A stretch of DNA of 5,898 nt. Source: Alistipes sp. Its GTDB lineage: Bacteria; Bacteroidota; Bacteroidia; Bacteroidales; Rikenellaceae. A program made the position numbers and the translations under genes. The stretch's first letter is position 1; each line of letters opens with the position of its first letter. Below the pieces are notes generated by a model. The model did not search any database and was not told where the DNA came from. It saw only the letters and a list, made by a program, of their open reading frames with translations. The stretch spans positions 1 to 5,898 of the forward strand of contig JAFOYS010000033.1 in NCBI GenBank assembly GCA_017391435.1, in the 5' to 3' direction. Shown here one piece after another: positions 1 to 5,898 of the stretch.

Positions 1-1904
1 ATGTAGAAGTAGTAACCTGCAGAGTAGCCACCAGAGAAGATGTGTGCAAAGTAGGTGTAGTGGTAGCGAGGCTCAATCTGGGTAATCATTCCACGCTTCT
101 CATAGAGGGCGTTGTACTCAAAGCTATCTACATCCATCTGCTTAAACTCTGTTGCAGAGTGTATATCAAGGTCGCTAAGCGCTGAGGCTACAAGCTCTGT
201 AGTGTTAAAACCCTGGTTAAACAGTGCACTGTTCTGTATACGATTGATAAACTGGTCGCGGATAACCTCGCCTGTGCGGTAGTGAGTCGCATATGAGCGG
301 AGCATCTCTGGAGTGAGTGCCCAGTTCTCCATAATCTGTGATGGAAGCTCTACAAAGTCGCCCTCAACACCAATCAGGCCATTGTAGCGCACATCCGTAA
401 AGAGGAAGTGCAGTGCGTGGCCAAACTCGTGGAATAGGGTAGAAACCTCGTCAAGAGTGAGCAGTGACGGAGTGCTCTCAGTAGGTCGGGTAAAGTTGCA
501 GACAATGCTTACAATAGGCGCTGTGCGAGTGCCATCAGCCTCGTAACGCTGCTCGCGGAAGTAACCGCACCAAGCGCCCTGACCCTTGCCTGCGCGTGGG
601 TGGAAGTCAAAGTAGAGGATTCCAAGATGACTCTCATCCTTGTCAAGAACCTCAAAAGCAGAGACCTCGTTGTGGTATACAGGTACTGTTACAGGGCGGA
701 AAGTGATGCCAAAAAGTCTGTTTGCAAGGTTGAAGATTCCCTGACGGGTGTTGTCAAGAGAGAAGTATGAGCGGATAACATCCTCATTGAGCGAGTACTT
801 CTGCTGGCGAACACGCTCGGCATAGTACCACCAGTCCCAAGACTCAAACTTATATCCCTCCTCGGTAAAGTCATCCTTAAACATCTTCTCCATCTGAGCA
901 AGCTCCTCCTTTGCACTCTCAAGTGCTGGCTGCCATACCTCGTCAAGTAGTGCATAGACAGCCTTTGGCGTTGCTGCCATCTGGTCAGAGATGGCATACT
1001 CTGCATATGACTTGTATCCTAAAAGGTGTGCCTTCTCTGTGCGGAGGCGAACCATATCGTTGATAATCTGCTTATTATCATACTCGTTGTTATTGTTACA
1101 ACGGTTGATATATGCGCGATATATCTCTTCACGAGCTGTACGGTTAGGTGAGAATGTCAAAAATGGAAGCATACTTGGCTTGTGGAGTGTAAAGGCATAC
1201 TTACCCTCCTGACCTAACTCCTTTGCCTTCTCGCGAGCAGCATCCTTGACAGATGTAGGCAGGGTTGCTACATCCCTGTCAGTTTGGTACATTACAAAAT
1301 TATTATTCTCTGCAAGTACATTGCTACCAAAGCGTACAGAGAGGGCAGATAGCTCCTCGTTAATCTCCATCAGACGAGCCTTCTGCTTGCTGTCAAGCAG
1401 TGCGCCGCTGCGAACAAAGTCGTCGTATATCTTCTCTGTGAGACGAATCTGATCGGCATCAAGGTCAAGACTGTTGCGGGTGTCGTATACAGCCTTTACG
1501 CGAGCAAAGAGTGCCTCGTTCATAAGTATACGGTCACTGTGGGCTGCAAGCTGTGGCATAATCTTACCCTCAAGCTCCTGCAGAGCATCGTTTGTTTCAG
1601 CAGCACAGAGCATACCGAAGACATTAGATACATCCGAGAGCATTCTGCCACTGCGGTCCATTGCTTCAATGGTGTTGCTAAATGTAGCATCCTCCTTGTT
1701 GTTTACAATAGCATCAATCTCCTCGTCGTGTAGCGCCATTGCCTGCTCAAAGGCTGGCTGATAGTGGTAGTCCTTGATGCTACTAAATGGAGGAACACCA
1801 TATGGGGTATCCCAACTCTCAAAAAATGGATTTGGCAGCTGAGCCACCTCTTTGTTGCAACTAATCATAGTTATTGCCAATAATATAACTGCTAAACGCT
1901 TCAT
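1..1904 (-). CDS. dcp: M3 family zinc metallopeptidase, Dcp-type peptidyl-dipeptidase, predicted lipoprotein (C-terminus beyond window)
   Basis: Reading the minus strand from the ATG at 1904 gives 634 uninterrupted residues that run off the left edge. Dcp enzymes remove C-terminal dipeptides from short peptides. The N-terminal half (NPFF...HYQPAFEQAM..., residues about 25-55, then FSNTIEAMDRSGR near 75-87) is the helical Dcp/OpdA-type lid. The zinc site is HEFGHALH at 492-499: H492 and H496 bind zinc, E493 is the catalytic base, and E519 in FVELPSQIMENW is the third ligand. The substrate-binding segment HIFSGGYSAGYYFY at 621-634 sits at the cut, so roughly 50-60 residues are probably missing. 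Residues 1-16 (MKRLAVILLAITMISC) look like a lipoprotein signal with C16 as the lipidated cysteine. Met at -3 is not ideal, but Bacteroidota signals are loose. This predicts an envelope location, unlike the cytoplasmic E. coli enzyme. No Shine-Dalgarno sequence is seen. It is divergent from rsmE. Family is sure; exact specificity is inferred. Confidence 0.93.
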   Translation of the reverse strand, partial: MKRLAVILLAITMISCNKEVAQLPNPFFESWDTPYGVPPFSSIKDYHYQPAFEQAMALHDEEIDAIVNNKEDATFSNTIEAMDRSGRMLSDVSNVFGMLCAAETNDALQELEGKIMPQLAAHSDRILMNEALFARVKAVYDTRNSLDLDADQIRLTEKIYDDFVRSGALLDSKQKARLMEINEELSALSVRFGSNVLAENNNFVMYQTDRDVATLPTSVKDAAREKAKELGQEGKYAFTLHKPSMLPFLTFSPNRTAREEIYRAYINRCNNNNEYDNKQIINDMVRLRTEKAHLLGYKSYAEYAISDQMAATPKAVYALLDEVWQPALESAKEELAQMEKMFKDDFTEEGYKFESWDWWYYAERVRQQKYSLNEDVIRSYFSLDNTRQGIFNLANRLFGITFRPVTVPVYHNEVSAFEVLDKDESHLGILYFDFHPRAGKGQGAWCGYFREQRYEADGTRTAPIVSIVCNFTRPTESTPSLLTLDEVSTLFHEFGHALHFLFTDVRYNGLIGVEGDFVELPSQIMENWALTPEMLRSYATHYRTGEVIRDQFINRIQNSALFNQGFNTTELVASALSDLDIHSATEFKQMDVDSFEYNALYEKRGMITQIEPRYHYTYFAHIFSGGYSAGYYFY

Positions 1905-1920
1905 ATCACTAAAAAATTAC

Positions 1921-1928
1921 TATCTTTG
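1921..1928 (+). promoter_or_regulatory. Bacteroidota-type -7 box for the rsmE operon
   Basis: TATCTTTG matches the Bacteroidota -7 consensus TAnnTTTG exactly. It ends 29 bases before the rsmE ATG, which predicts a short leader of about 22-25 bases. I see no TTG at the usual -33 distance (about 17-23 bases upstream), so the promoter may be weak or rely on the -7 element. The predicted start point falls inside the opposing -7 box of the peptidase gene. Confidence 0.6.
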
Positions 1929-1932
1929 CTGA

Positions 1933-1963
1933 CAAAAGTAATAATTTTTTTTAGGCTATGCAA
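1933..1963 (-). promoter_or_regulatory. Bacteroidota-type promoter for the Dcp-like peptidase gene
   Basis: On the minus strand, TACTTTTG (1940 down to 1933) fits the -7 consensus TAnnTTTG. A TTG -33 element lies at 1963-1961, 20 bases upstream. The -33 element overlaps codon 2 of the divergent rsmE gene. The -7 box ends 28 bases before the peptidase ATG at 1904, giving a predicted leader of roughly 20-25 bases. Confidence 0.65.
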
Positions 1964-2668
1964 CTATTTTATGCACCACAAATAACTCTGCCCGAATATA
2001 CGCTCACTGAGGAGGAGTCTCGTCACGCAATAAAGGTACTCAGACTGCGTGTAGGCGACTCTCTCCATATTACAGATGGCAGGGGAAATATGCACCGATG
2101 TGAGGTTATTAGCGACAGTGCAAAACACTGCACAGTAAGGGTTGTAGAGAGTCAGTGTGAGTATGAGAAGCGAGGCTATAGCCTTACTATGGCCGTAGCT
2201 CCGACAAAGAATATTGACCGCTACGAGTGGTTCTTGGAGAAGGCTACCGAGATTGGCGTAGATTGCTTTATTGCCCTTGAGAGTGCACACTCAGAGCGTA
2301 AGGTCGTAAAGCCCGAGCGCGAGGAGAAGGTCATAACTGCAGCCGTCAAGCAGTCGCTAAAGGCATATCATCCGACATTTGAGGATATGACCCCATTTAA
2401 GGAGCTTGTTACAAGAGATTTTAGTGGCCGAAAGTTTATTGCTCACTGCGGTGAAGCTGTGCGTAGCAAGAGCTATCTCGCCTCTACGCTTAAAGCTGCA
2501 GAAGATGCTATTGTGCTCATCGGCCCTGAAGGTGATTTTTCTGCTGAGGAGGTGGCCCTTGCCGTTGAGAATGGCTTTGAGGAGATCACTCTTGGCACTC
2601 AGCGTCTTAGGACAGAGACTGCGGCAGTAGTTGCAGTAACGATGGTGGCAGTTATAAACACTCTGTAG
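1958..2668 (+). CDS. rsmE: 16S rRNA (uracil(1498)-N(3))-methyltransferase RsmE
   Basis: This is a complete 236-residue protein, normal for RsmE, a SPOUT-class (trefoil-knot) enzyme that uses S-adenosylmethionine to methylate N3 of U1498 in 16S rRNA within the assembled 30S subunit. The N-terminal PUA-like RNA-binding domain shows E20-SRHAIKVLR-LRVGD34, followed by the TDGRG turn. The family block DRYEWFLEKATEIGVDCFIAL begins the catalytic domain near residues 88-108. The knot and cofactor motifs are LIGPEGDFS at 187-195 and LGTQRLRTETA at 212-222, both well conserved. The ATG at 1958 is chosen because MQLFYAP is the usual family start. There is no useful Shine-Dalgarno sequence, only a T-rich leader. 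It is the first gene of an operon with two CHR transporter genes, and its stop is separated from the next ATG by one base. Confidence 0.96.
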   Translation: MQLFYAPQITLPEYTLTEEESRHAIKVLRLRVGDSLHITDGRGNMHRCEVISDSAKHCTVRVVESQCEYEKRGYSLTMAVAPTKNIDRYEWFLEKATEIGVDCFIALESAHSERKVVKPEREEKVITAAVKQSLKAYHPTFEDMTPFKELVTRDFSGRKFIAHCGEAVRSKSYLASTLKAAEDAIVLIGPEGDFSAEEVALAVENGFEEITLGTQRLRTETAAVVAVTMVAVINTL

Positions 2669-2669
2669 A

Positions 2670-3209
2670 ATGTTGTGGCGTCTATTCATATCATTTCTTA
2701 AAATCGGCGCCTTTACCTTTGGCGGCGGATATGCTATGGTGCCACTTATCGAGCGTGAGGTTATCGATAACCGAGGCTGGGTGCAGCGAGAGGACTTTTT
2801 AGATCTGCTTACCATTGCACAATCTGCTCCAGGCCCTATTGCGCTAAATACGGCAGTCTTTGTGGGTTACCGTATTGCAGGCATTTGGGGTGCGCTCTCT
2901 TCGCTGTTGGGAATAGTGATTCCGTCATTTGCGATAATACTCCTTGTGGCAATTTTCTTTGCAGATATTAGGGATAATAAGATTGTAGACTCCGCCTTTA
3001 AGGCTATGCGCCCAGCGGTCGTGGCACTTATAGTTGCGCCGATAGTCGGACTCTCTAAGGGGCTTAATCCCTGGTTGCTTGTTGTGGCTGCAGTGACCGC
3101 TGTGGCTATATGGTGGTTTGGATTTTCGCCTATCTATGTGCTTGTTGTCGCGGCGGTGGCGGGACTTGTGTGGAGCCTATACTTAGTGAGAAAGGAGGGT
3201 AACAGATGA
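2670..3209 (+). CDS. chrA: Short-chain CHR family (chromate transporter-like) protein, first of a pair
   Basis: This 179-residue hydrophobic protein is a half-size CHR family member (full-length ChrA is about 400 residues with two such domains). Conserved CHR features are FTFGGGYAM near residues 15-23, NRGW at 34-37, the signature QSAPGPIALN at 51-60, FVGYRIAG at 64-71 and MRP at 113-115. Hydrophobic stretches near 75-97, 116-128, 133-148 and 152-172 look like membrane segments. Short CHR proteins are normally encoded as adjacent pairs and are thought to act together. Known members export chromate from the cytoplasm, but many genomic copies have no proven substrate. The ATG lies one base after the rsmE stop with no Shine-Dalgarno sequence, so translation is probably coupled to rsmE. 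The stop overlaps the next gene by 4 bases. Family assignment is firm; chromate as substrate is not shown by sequence. Confidence 0.92.
   Translation: MLWRLFISFLKIGAFTFGGGYAMVPLIEREVIDNRGWVQREDFLDLLTIAQSAPGPIALNTAVFVGYRIAGIWGALSSLLGIVIPSFAIILLVAIFFADIRDNKIVDSAFKAMRPAVVALIVAPIVGLSKGLNPWLLVVAAVTAVAIWWFGFSPIYVLVVAAVAGLVWSLYLVRKEGNR
3193..3198 (+). promoter_or_regulatory. Strong Shine-Dalgarno site for the second CHR gene
   Basis: AGGAGG ends 7 bases before the ATG at 3206 and lies inside the last codons of the upstream CHR gene. It is the only clear Shine-Dalgarno sequence before any start codon in this window. It fixes the second CHR start and suggests that translation of the second subunit is set independently of, or in addition to, coupling. 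Confidence 0.7.
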
Positions 3210-3748
3210 TATACCTACAACTCTTTGTATCTTATCTGAAGATTGGCTTCTTTGGCTTTGGTGGTGGCTATGCTATGCTCTCGCTTATCCAGAACGAGAT
3301 TGTTGAGCAGCGTGGCTGGATTACCGTCTCGCAGTTTGCAGATATTGTTGCTATTTCGCAGATGACTCCAGGCCCTATTGCTATCAACTCTGCAACATAT
3401 ATCGGATACACTGTAGCTGGCTTTTGGGGATCTGTCGTAGCTACTGTTGCCGTCTGTTTGCCAGCCCTTACAGTTATGCTGGCCCTTACAAAGTTCTTCT
3501 TGAAACTTAAGGATAATCGCTATGTCCACGGCGTTATAGTTGGTATGCGCCCCGTTGTTGTTGGTATGATTGCCGCGGCGGCTCTGCTGCTAATATTCCC
3601 TAAAGAGCAGACAGATAGTAGTTTTATAGATATCTGGAGCTGGATTCTCTTTGCCGCAACGCTCTATGCGAGTTATAAAAAGGTCAACCCAATCCTCCTT
3701 ATACTCCTCTCGGCCGTCGCGGGAATAGTTATCTACGGCGTGTTTTAA
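3206..3748 (+). CDS. chrA: Short-chain CHR family (chromate transporter-like) protein, second of a pair
   Basis: This is a 180-residue paralogue of the preceding gene and starts inside its stop codon (ATGA overlap). It repeats the CHR motifs: FGFGGGYAM at 16-24, QRGW at 35-38, SQMTPGPIAIN at 51-61, YIGYTVAG at 65-72 and MRP at 114-116. In my hand alignment the first 73 residues of the two proteins are about half identical without gaps, while the C-terminal halves diverge strongly. That fits the N-terminal and C-terminal partner types of short CHR pairs, which together correspond to one full-length transporter. Hydrophobic segments lie near 76-96, 115-130, 144-155 and 161-179. The protein ends directly before a strong terminator, so it is the last gene of the operon. 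Transport of chromate or another oxyanion is inferred from the family only. Confidence 0.92.
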   Translation: MIYLQLFVSYLKIGFFGFGGGYAMLSLIQNEIVEQRGWITVSQFADIVAISQMTPGPIAINSATYIGYTVAGFWGSVVATVAVCLPALTVMLALTKFFLKLKDNRYVHGVIVGMRPVVVGMIAAAALLLIFPKEQTDSSFIDIWSWILFAATLYASYKKVNPILLILLSAVAGIVIYGVF

Positions 3749-3753
3749 GACAA

Positions 3754-3782
3754 AAAAAGTGGAGCAATTTGCTCCACTTTTT
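3754..3782. terminator. Bidirectional intrinsic terminator between convergent CHR and serS genes
   Basis: A near-perfect inverted repeat pairs 3754-3767 with 3769-3782. The practical hairpin has a 7-bp core GTGGAGC/GCTCCAC (3759-3765 with 3771-3777) around an AATTT loop, extended by five A:T pairs. It carries a T run at its 3' end on the plus strand and a longer one on the minus strand (seven A at 3752-3758). It lies 5 bases after the second CHR stop and 18 bases from the serS stop, so it can end both transcripts. Confidence 0.9.
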
Positions 3783-3800
3783 CGTTATTGTTCTCTCTGA

Positions 3801-5072
3801 TTAGTCAATCATCTCAAAGCCTGTGTAAGGAACAAGCACCTCTGGGATGCGGATGCCCTCTGGGGTCTGGTTGTTCTCGAGCAGTGCTGCAACGATGCGT
3901 GGCAGAGCAAGAGAAGAGCCGTTGAGGGTGTGTGCAAGCTGTGTCTTCTTCTTATCATCCTTGTAGCGGAGCTTGAGGCGGTTTGCCTGGAAAGACTCAA
4001 AGTTAGATACAGAAGATACCTCAAGCCAACGCTGCTGAGCCTCAGAGTATACCTCAAAGTCGTATGTAAGAGCCGATGTGAACGACATATCGCCACCGCA
4101 GAGGCGAAGAATACGATATGGCAGACCGAGTGACTTTACAAGACCCTCTACGTGAGCAACCATGCCATCAAGAGCCTCGTAAGAGTTCTCTGGCAGGGCA
4201 AGCTGTACGATCTCAACCTTGTCAAATTGGTGCAGACGGTTCAGTCCACGAACATCCTTACCATAAGAGCCAGCCTCACGACGGAAACAAGGTGTATAAG
4301 CAGTAAGTTTTACTGGGAACTCCTTGTAGTCCAGAATCACATCGCGATAGATGTTTGTCACAGGCACCTCAGCAGTAGGAACAAGGTAGAAGTTATCTGC
4401 AGTAGCGTGGTACATCTGACCCTCCTTATCTGGCAGCTGACCGGTACCGAAACCTGAAGCCTCATTAACCATTACTGGCGGCTCAATCTCGCGGTAGCCT
4501 GCAGCAGTATTGTAGTCAAGGAAGTAGTTAATCAGCGCGCGCTGAAGTCTTGCACCCTTGCCCTTGTATACTGGAAAACCTGCACCAGTAAGCTTTACGC
4601 CAAGGTCAAAGTCAATAATATCATACTTGCGAGCAAGCTCCCAGTGTGGCAGTGGATTCTCTGGCAGTGCAGAGTAGTTCTCGTCAATCTTTACAACGAG
4701 GTTATCCTCTGCAGTGCGACCCTCTGGAACGATGTCAGCAGGGAAGTTTGGCAGAAGAACAATCTGAGCGTTTAGCTCTGCACTTACAGCCTCGTGCTCT
4801 GTGCTAAGTTCAACTGAGCGAGCCTTGAGAGCTGCTACCTGAGCCTTGCGCTGCTCAGCCTCTTCACGGCGACCCTGACCCATAAGCGCGCCAATCTCCT
4901 TAGCGGCCTTGTTCTGCTCTGCAAGGCAAGCGTCAAGCTCTGCCTGCAGGGCCTTGCGGCGGTCGTCAAGTTCCTCAATCTTTGCAATGATTGGTGCTGC
5001 ATCTACACCCTTTTTGGCGAGCTTGGCAATTGCTGCCTCTTTGTCGCCACGCAACTGTTGTAATGTAAGCAT
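3801..5072 (-). CDS. serS: Serine--tRNA ligase (seryl-tRNA synthetase)
   Basis: This is a complete 423-residue class II synthetase, the normal bacterial length. It activates serine with ATP and charges tRNA(Ser) (and tRNA(Sec) where present) in the cytoplasm. Residues about 1-105 form the charged, Ala/Glu/Lys-rich N-terminal coiled-coil arm that recognises the long variable arm of tRNA(Ser). The catalytic core shows the motif 1 region at about 173-202, the serine-binding VPTAE at 231-235, motif 2 at 263-287 (FRREAGSYGKDVRGLNRLHQF) and motif 3 NGSSLALPR at 384-392 with its ATP-binding arginine R392. The EVSSVSNFESFQANR block at 351-365 is also typical. The ATG at 5072 is chosen because MLTLQQLR lines up with the family start. 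An open extension of 48 codons upstream is AT-rich, unlike SerRS, and crosses the promoter. It is a single gene, convergent with the CHR operon and divergent from the U32 gene. Confidence 0.97.
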   Translation of the reverse strand: MLTLQQLRGDKEAAIAKLAKKGVDAAPIIAKIEELDDRRKALQAELDACLAEQNKAAKEIGALMGQGRREEAEQRKAQVAALKARSVELSTEHEAVSAELNAQIVLLPNFPADIVPEGRTAEDNLVVKIDENYSALPENPLPHWELARKYDIIDFDLGVKLTGAGFPVYKGKGARLQRALINYFLDYNTAAGYREIEPPVMVNEASGFGTGQLPDKEGQMYHATADNFYLVPTAEVPVTNIYRDVILDYKEFPVKLTAYTPCFRREAGSYGKDVRGLNRLHQFDKVEIVQLALPENSYEALDGMVAHVEGLVKSLGLPYRILRLCGGDMSFTSALTYDFEVYSEAQQRWLEVSSVSNFESFQANRLKLRYKDDKKKTQLAHTLNGSSLALPRIVAALLENNQTPEGIRIPEVLVPYTGFEMID

Positions 5073-5108
5073 ATCGTGTCTAATTTTTGAAATTCTCGTA
5101 ATATTCTG

Positions 5109-5141
5109 CAAAATTAACAAAAATTTGTGTGATTGTGCCAA
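5109..5141 (-). promoter_or_regulatory. Bacteroidota-type promoter for serS
   Basis: On the minus strand, TAATTTTG (5116 down to 5109) matches the -7 consensus TAnnTTTG, and a TTG (within TTTTG) at 5141-5139 lies 22 bases upstream, at the long end of the usual spacing. The -7 box ends 36 bases before the serS ATG, so the leader would be about 30 bases. That is too short for a T-box or other riboswitch. Confidence 0.6.
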
Positions 5142-5159
5142 AACGAGCCAATAAATTAG

Positions 5160-5167
5160 TAACTTTG
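5160..5167 (+). promoter_or_regulatory. Bacteroidota-type -7 box immediately upstream of the U32 gene
   Basis: TAACTTTG matches TAnnTTTG and is the only such match on the plus strand of the 5073-5173 spacer. It ends only 6 bases before the ATG at 5174. Because transcription normally starts a few bases after this box, the mRNA should begin at or within a few bases of the start codon. The nearest TTG upstream (5133-5135) is 24 bases away, slightly beyond the usual spacing. Confidence 0.55.
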
Positions 5168-5173
5168 TGGCAA

Positions 5174-5898
5174 ATGAGCGCTGTAGTACGAAATATTGAA
5201 CTGCTTGCCCCTGCAAAAGATCTACAATCGGCTGTCGATGCCGTCGATTGTGGAGCGGATGCGGTGTATATAGGTGCAGCTCAGTTTGGAGCTCGTTATG
5301 CCGCTACAAATTCGGTTGAGGATATTGCCAAGGCCGCAGAGTATGCCCACCGATTTGGCGCTAAGGTCTACGCTACGCTAAATACCCTGCTTTTTGACGA
5401 TGAGATTGATGCCGCTAAGGCTCAGGCTGAGGCCCTTGTGGCTGCGGGTGTAGATGCGCTTATTGTGCAGGATATGGCCTACTGCCGTATGGGGCTTGGC
5501 GTCCCTCTGCACGCCTCTACGCAGACCGCCTGCTCGACTATTGACCGCGTGCGATTTTTTGAGGATGTGGGCTTTGAGCGTGCAATCCTTGAGCGTAACC
5601 TCTCGGGTGCGGAGATAGAGTCAATCTGCCGCCAGAGTAGTATAGAGATTGAGGCCTTTATCCACGGTGCAATCTGTGTCTGCCATAGCGGACGGTGCTT
5701 CTTGTCGCGCTCTATGAGCGAGAGAAGTGGCAACCGAGGCCAGTGTAGCCAGCCGTGTCGACTGCAGTATGACCTTACAGACGGTCGCGGTAATATATAT
5801 ATAAAAGGTAAGCACCTGCTATCGGTTACAGACCTTGATCTCTCGCAGCGAATCGGAGATATGCTCTCTGCGGGTGTCAACTCCTTTAAGATTGAGGG
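5174..5898 (+). CDS. U32 family protein (peptidase U32 / RlhA-TrhP-like), N-terminal part; gene runs past window end
   Basis: From the ATG at 5174 there are 241 complete residues and the frame is still open at the edge. The N-terminus IELLAPAKDLQSAVDAVDCGADAVYIG (8-34) and QDMAYCRMGLGVPLHASTQ (99-117) form the TIM-barrel-like domain of the family. The U32 signature is complete at 160-178 (E160, F162, G165, C168, G173, C175, S178), followed by SGNRGQCSQPCRLQY at 185-199. C168, C175 and C191 have spacing close to that of iron-sulfur ligands in the U32 protein UbiU, so a cluster is plausible. The last visible residues, FKIEG, begin the usual FKIEGRMKS motif. Members were named collagenase-like peptidases, but better-studied relatives RlhA and TrhP support hydroxylation of 23S rRNA or tRNA wobble bases. 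Which of these applies cannot be decided from this part. The start agrees with the family N-terminus; no later ATG is possible before residue 101. Confidence 0.92.
   Translation, partial: MSAVVRNIELLAPAKDLQSAVDAVDCGADAVYIGAAQFGARYAATNSVEDIAKAAEYAHRFGAKVYATLNTLLFDDEIDAAKAQAEALVAAGVDALIVQDMAYCRMGLGVPLHASTQTACSTIDRVRFFEDVGFERAILERNLSGAEIESICRQSSIEIEAFIHGAICVCHSGRCFLSRSMSERSGNRGQCSQPCRLQYDLTDGRGNIYIKGKHLLSVTDLDLSQRIGDMLSAGVNSFKIE

Noticed and set aside
689..1761. Several open frames inside the peptidase gene (plus strand, and one in another minus-strand frame)
   Set aside because: They are shadows of the 1-1904 minus-strand gene, which gives a continuous, recognisable M3 peptidase; their translations are rich in Ser, Arg and Leu with no family features.
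2357..2815. 152-codon minus-strand open frame across the rsmE/CHR junction
   Set aside because: It lies opposite two firmly identified genes, has no recognisable motifs and no promoter or start context of its own.
4118..4457. Overlapping plus-strand open frames inside serS
   Set aside because: These are antisense shadows of the conserved SerRS catalytic core; translations show no domain signature.
5073..5173. Possible T-box, riboswitch or small RNA upstream of serS
   Set aside because: The predicted serS leader is only about 30 bases, and I see no stable hairpin or T-box motif in the AT-rich spacer.
5073..5216. 48-codon in-frame upstream extension of serS (alternative ATG at 5216)
   Set aside because: The extension is AT-rich, not SerRS-like, overlaps the start of the U32 gene and crosses the predicted serS promoter. 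The ATG at 5072 gives the normal family length and N-terminus.
5792..5806. Short TA-repeat run resembling an AT-rich regulatory site
   Set aside because: It simply encodes Asn-Ile-Tyr-Ile-Lys within the uninterrupted U32 frame; no flanking structure supports a separate role.
5479..5880. Minus-strand open frames of 133 and 64 codons inside the U32 gene
   Set aside because: They are antisense to a sequence with the complete U32 signature, so the plus-strand reading is the real gene.

Overview
The window looks like an ordinary chromosomal segment of a Bacteroidota bacterium, probably order Bacteroidales. The evidence is the set of promoter -7 boxes matching the Bacteroidota consensus TAnnTTTG at nearly every transcription start region, AT-rich leaders mostly without Shine-Dalgarno sequences, and the protein types: an exported lipoprotein Dcp-type M3 peptidase, a Bacteroidales-style SerRS, and a U32 protein of the RlhA/TrhP type. 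I cannot fix the genus.

Layout: (1) 1-1904, minus strand: an M3 zinc metallopeptidase (peptidyl-dipeptidase Dcp type) with a lipoprotein signal, its C-terminus cut off by the window edge. (2) 1905-1957: a 53-bp divergent promoter region with two back-to-back TAnnTTTG boxes. (3) 1958-3748, plus strand: a tight three-gene operon of rsmE (16S rRNA m3U1498 methyltransferase) and two paralogous short CHR-family (chromate transporter-like) membrane proteins. The gaps are 1 bp and then a 4-bp overlap. (4) 3749-3800: a strong bidirectional terminator between convergent genes. (5) 3801-5072, minus strand: serS, complete at 423 residues. (6) 5073-5173: a second divergent promoter region. (7) 5174 to the end, plus strand: the N-terminal 241 residues of a U32 family protein, cut by the window edge, whose promoter lies so close to the ATG that its mRNA is probably leaderless.

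Three of the five complete or partial units relate to translation: rsmE modifies 16S rRNA, serS charges tRNA(Ser), and U32 proteins of this type support hydroxylation of rRNA or tRNA bases. The two CHR proteins are likely to work as a heteromeric transporter. The Dcp-type enzyme probably degrades peptides in the cell envelope. I see no mobile element, CRISPR array, RNA gene or frameshift, and no convincing new biological system. The most interesting points concern promoter architecture and the operon pairing of rsmE with the CHR pair.
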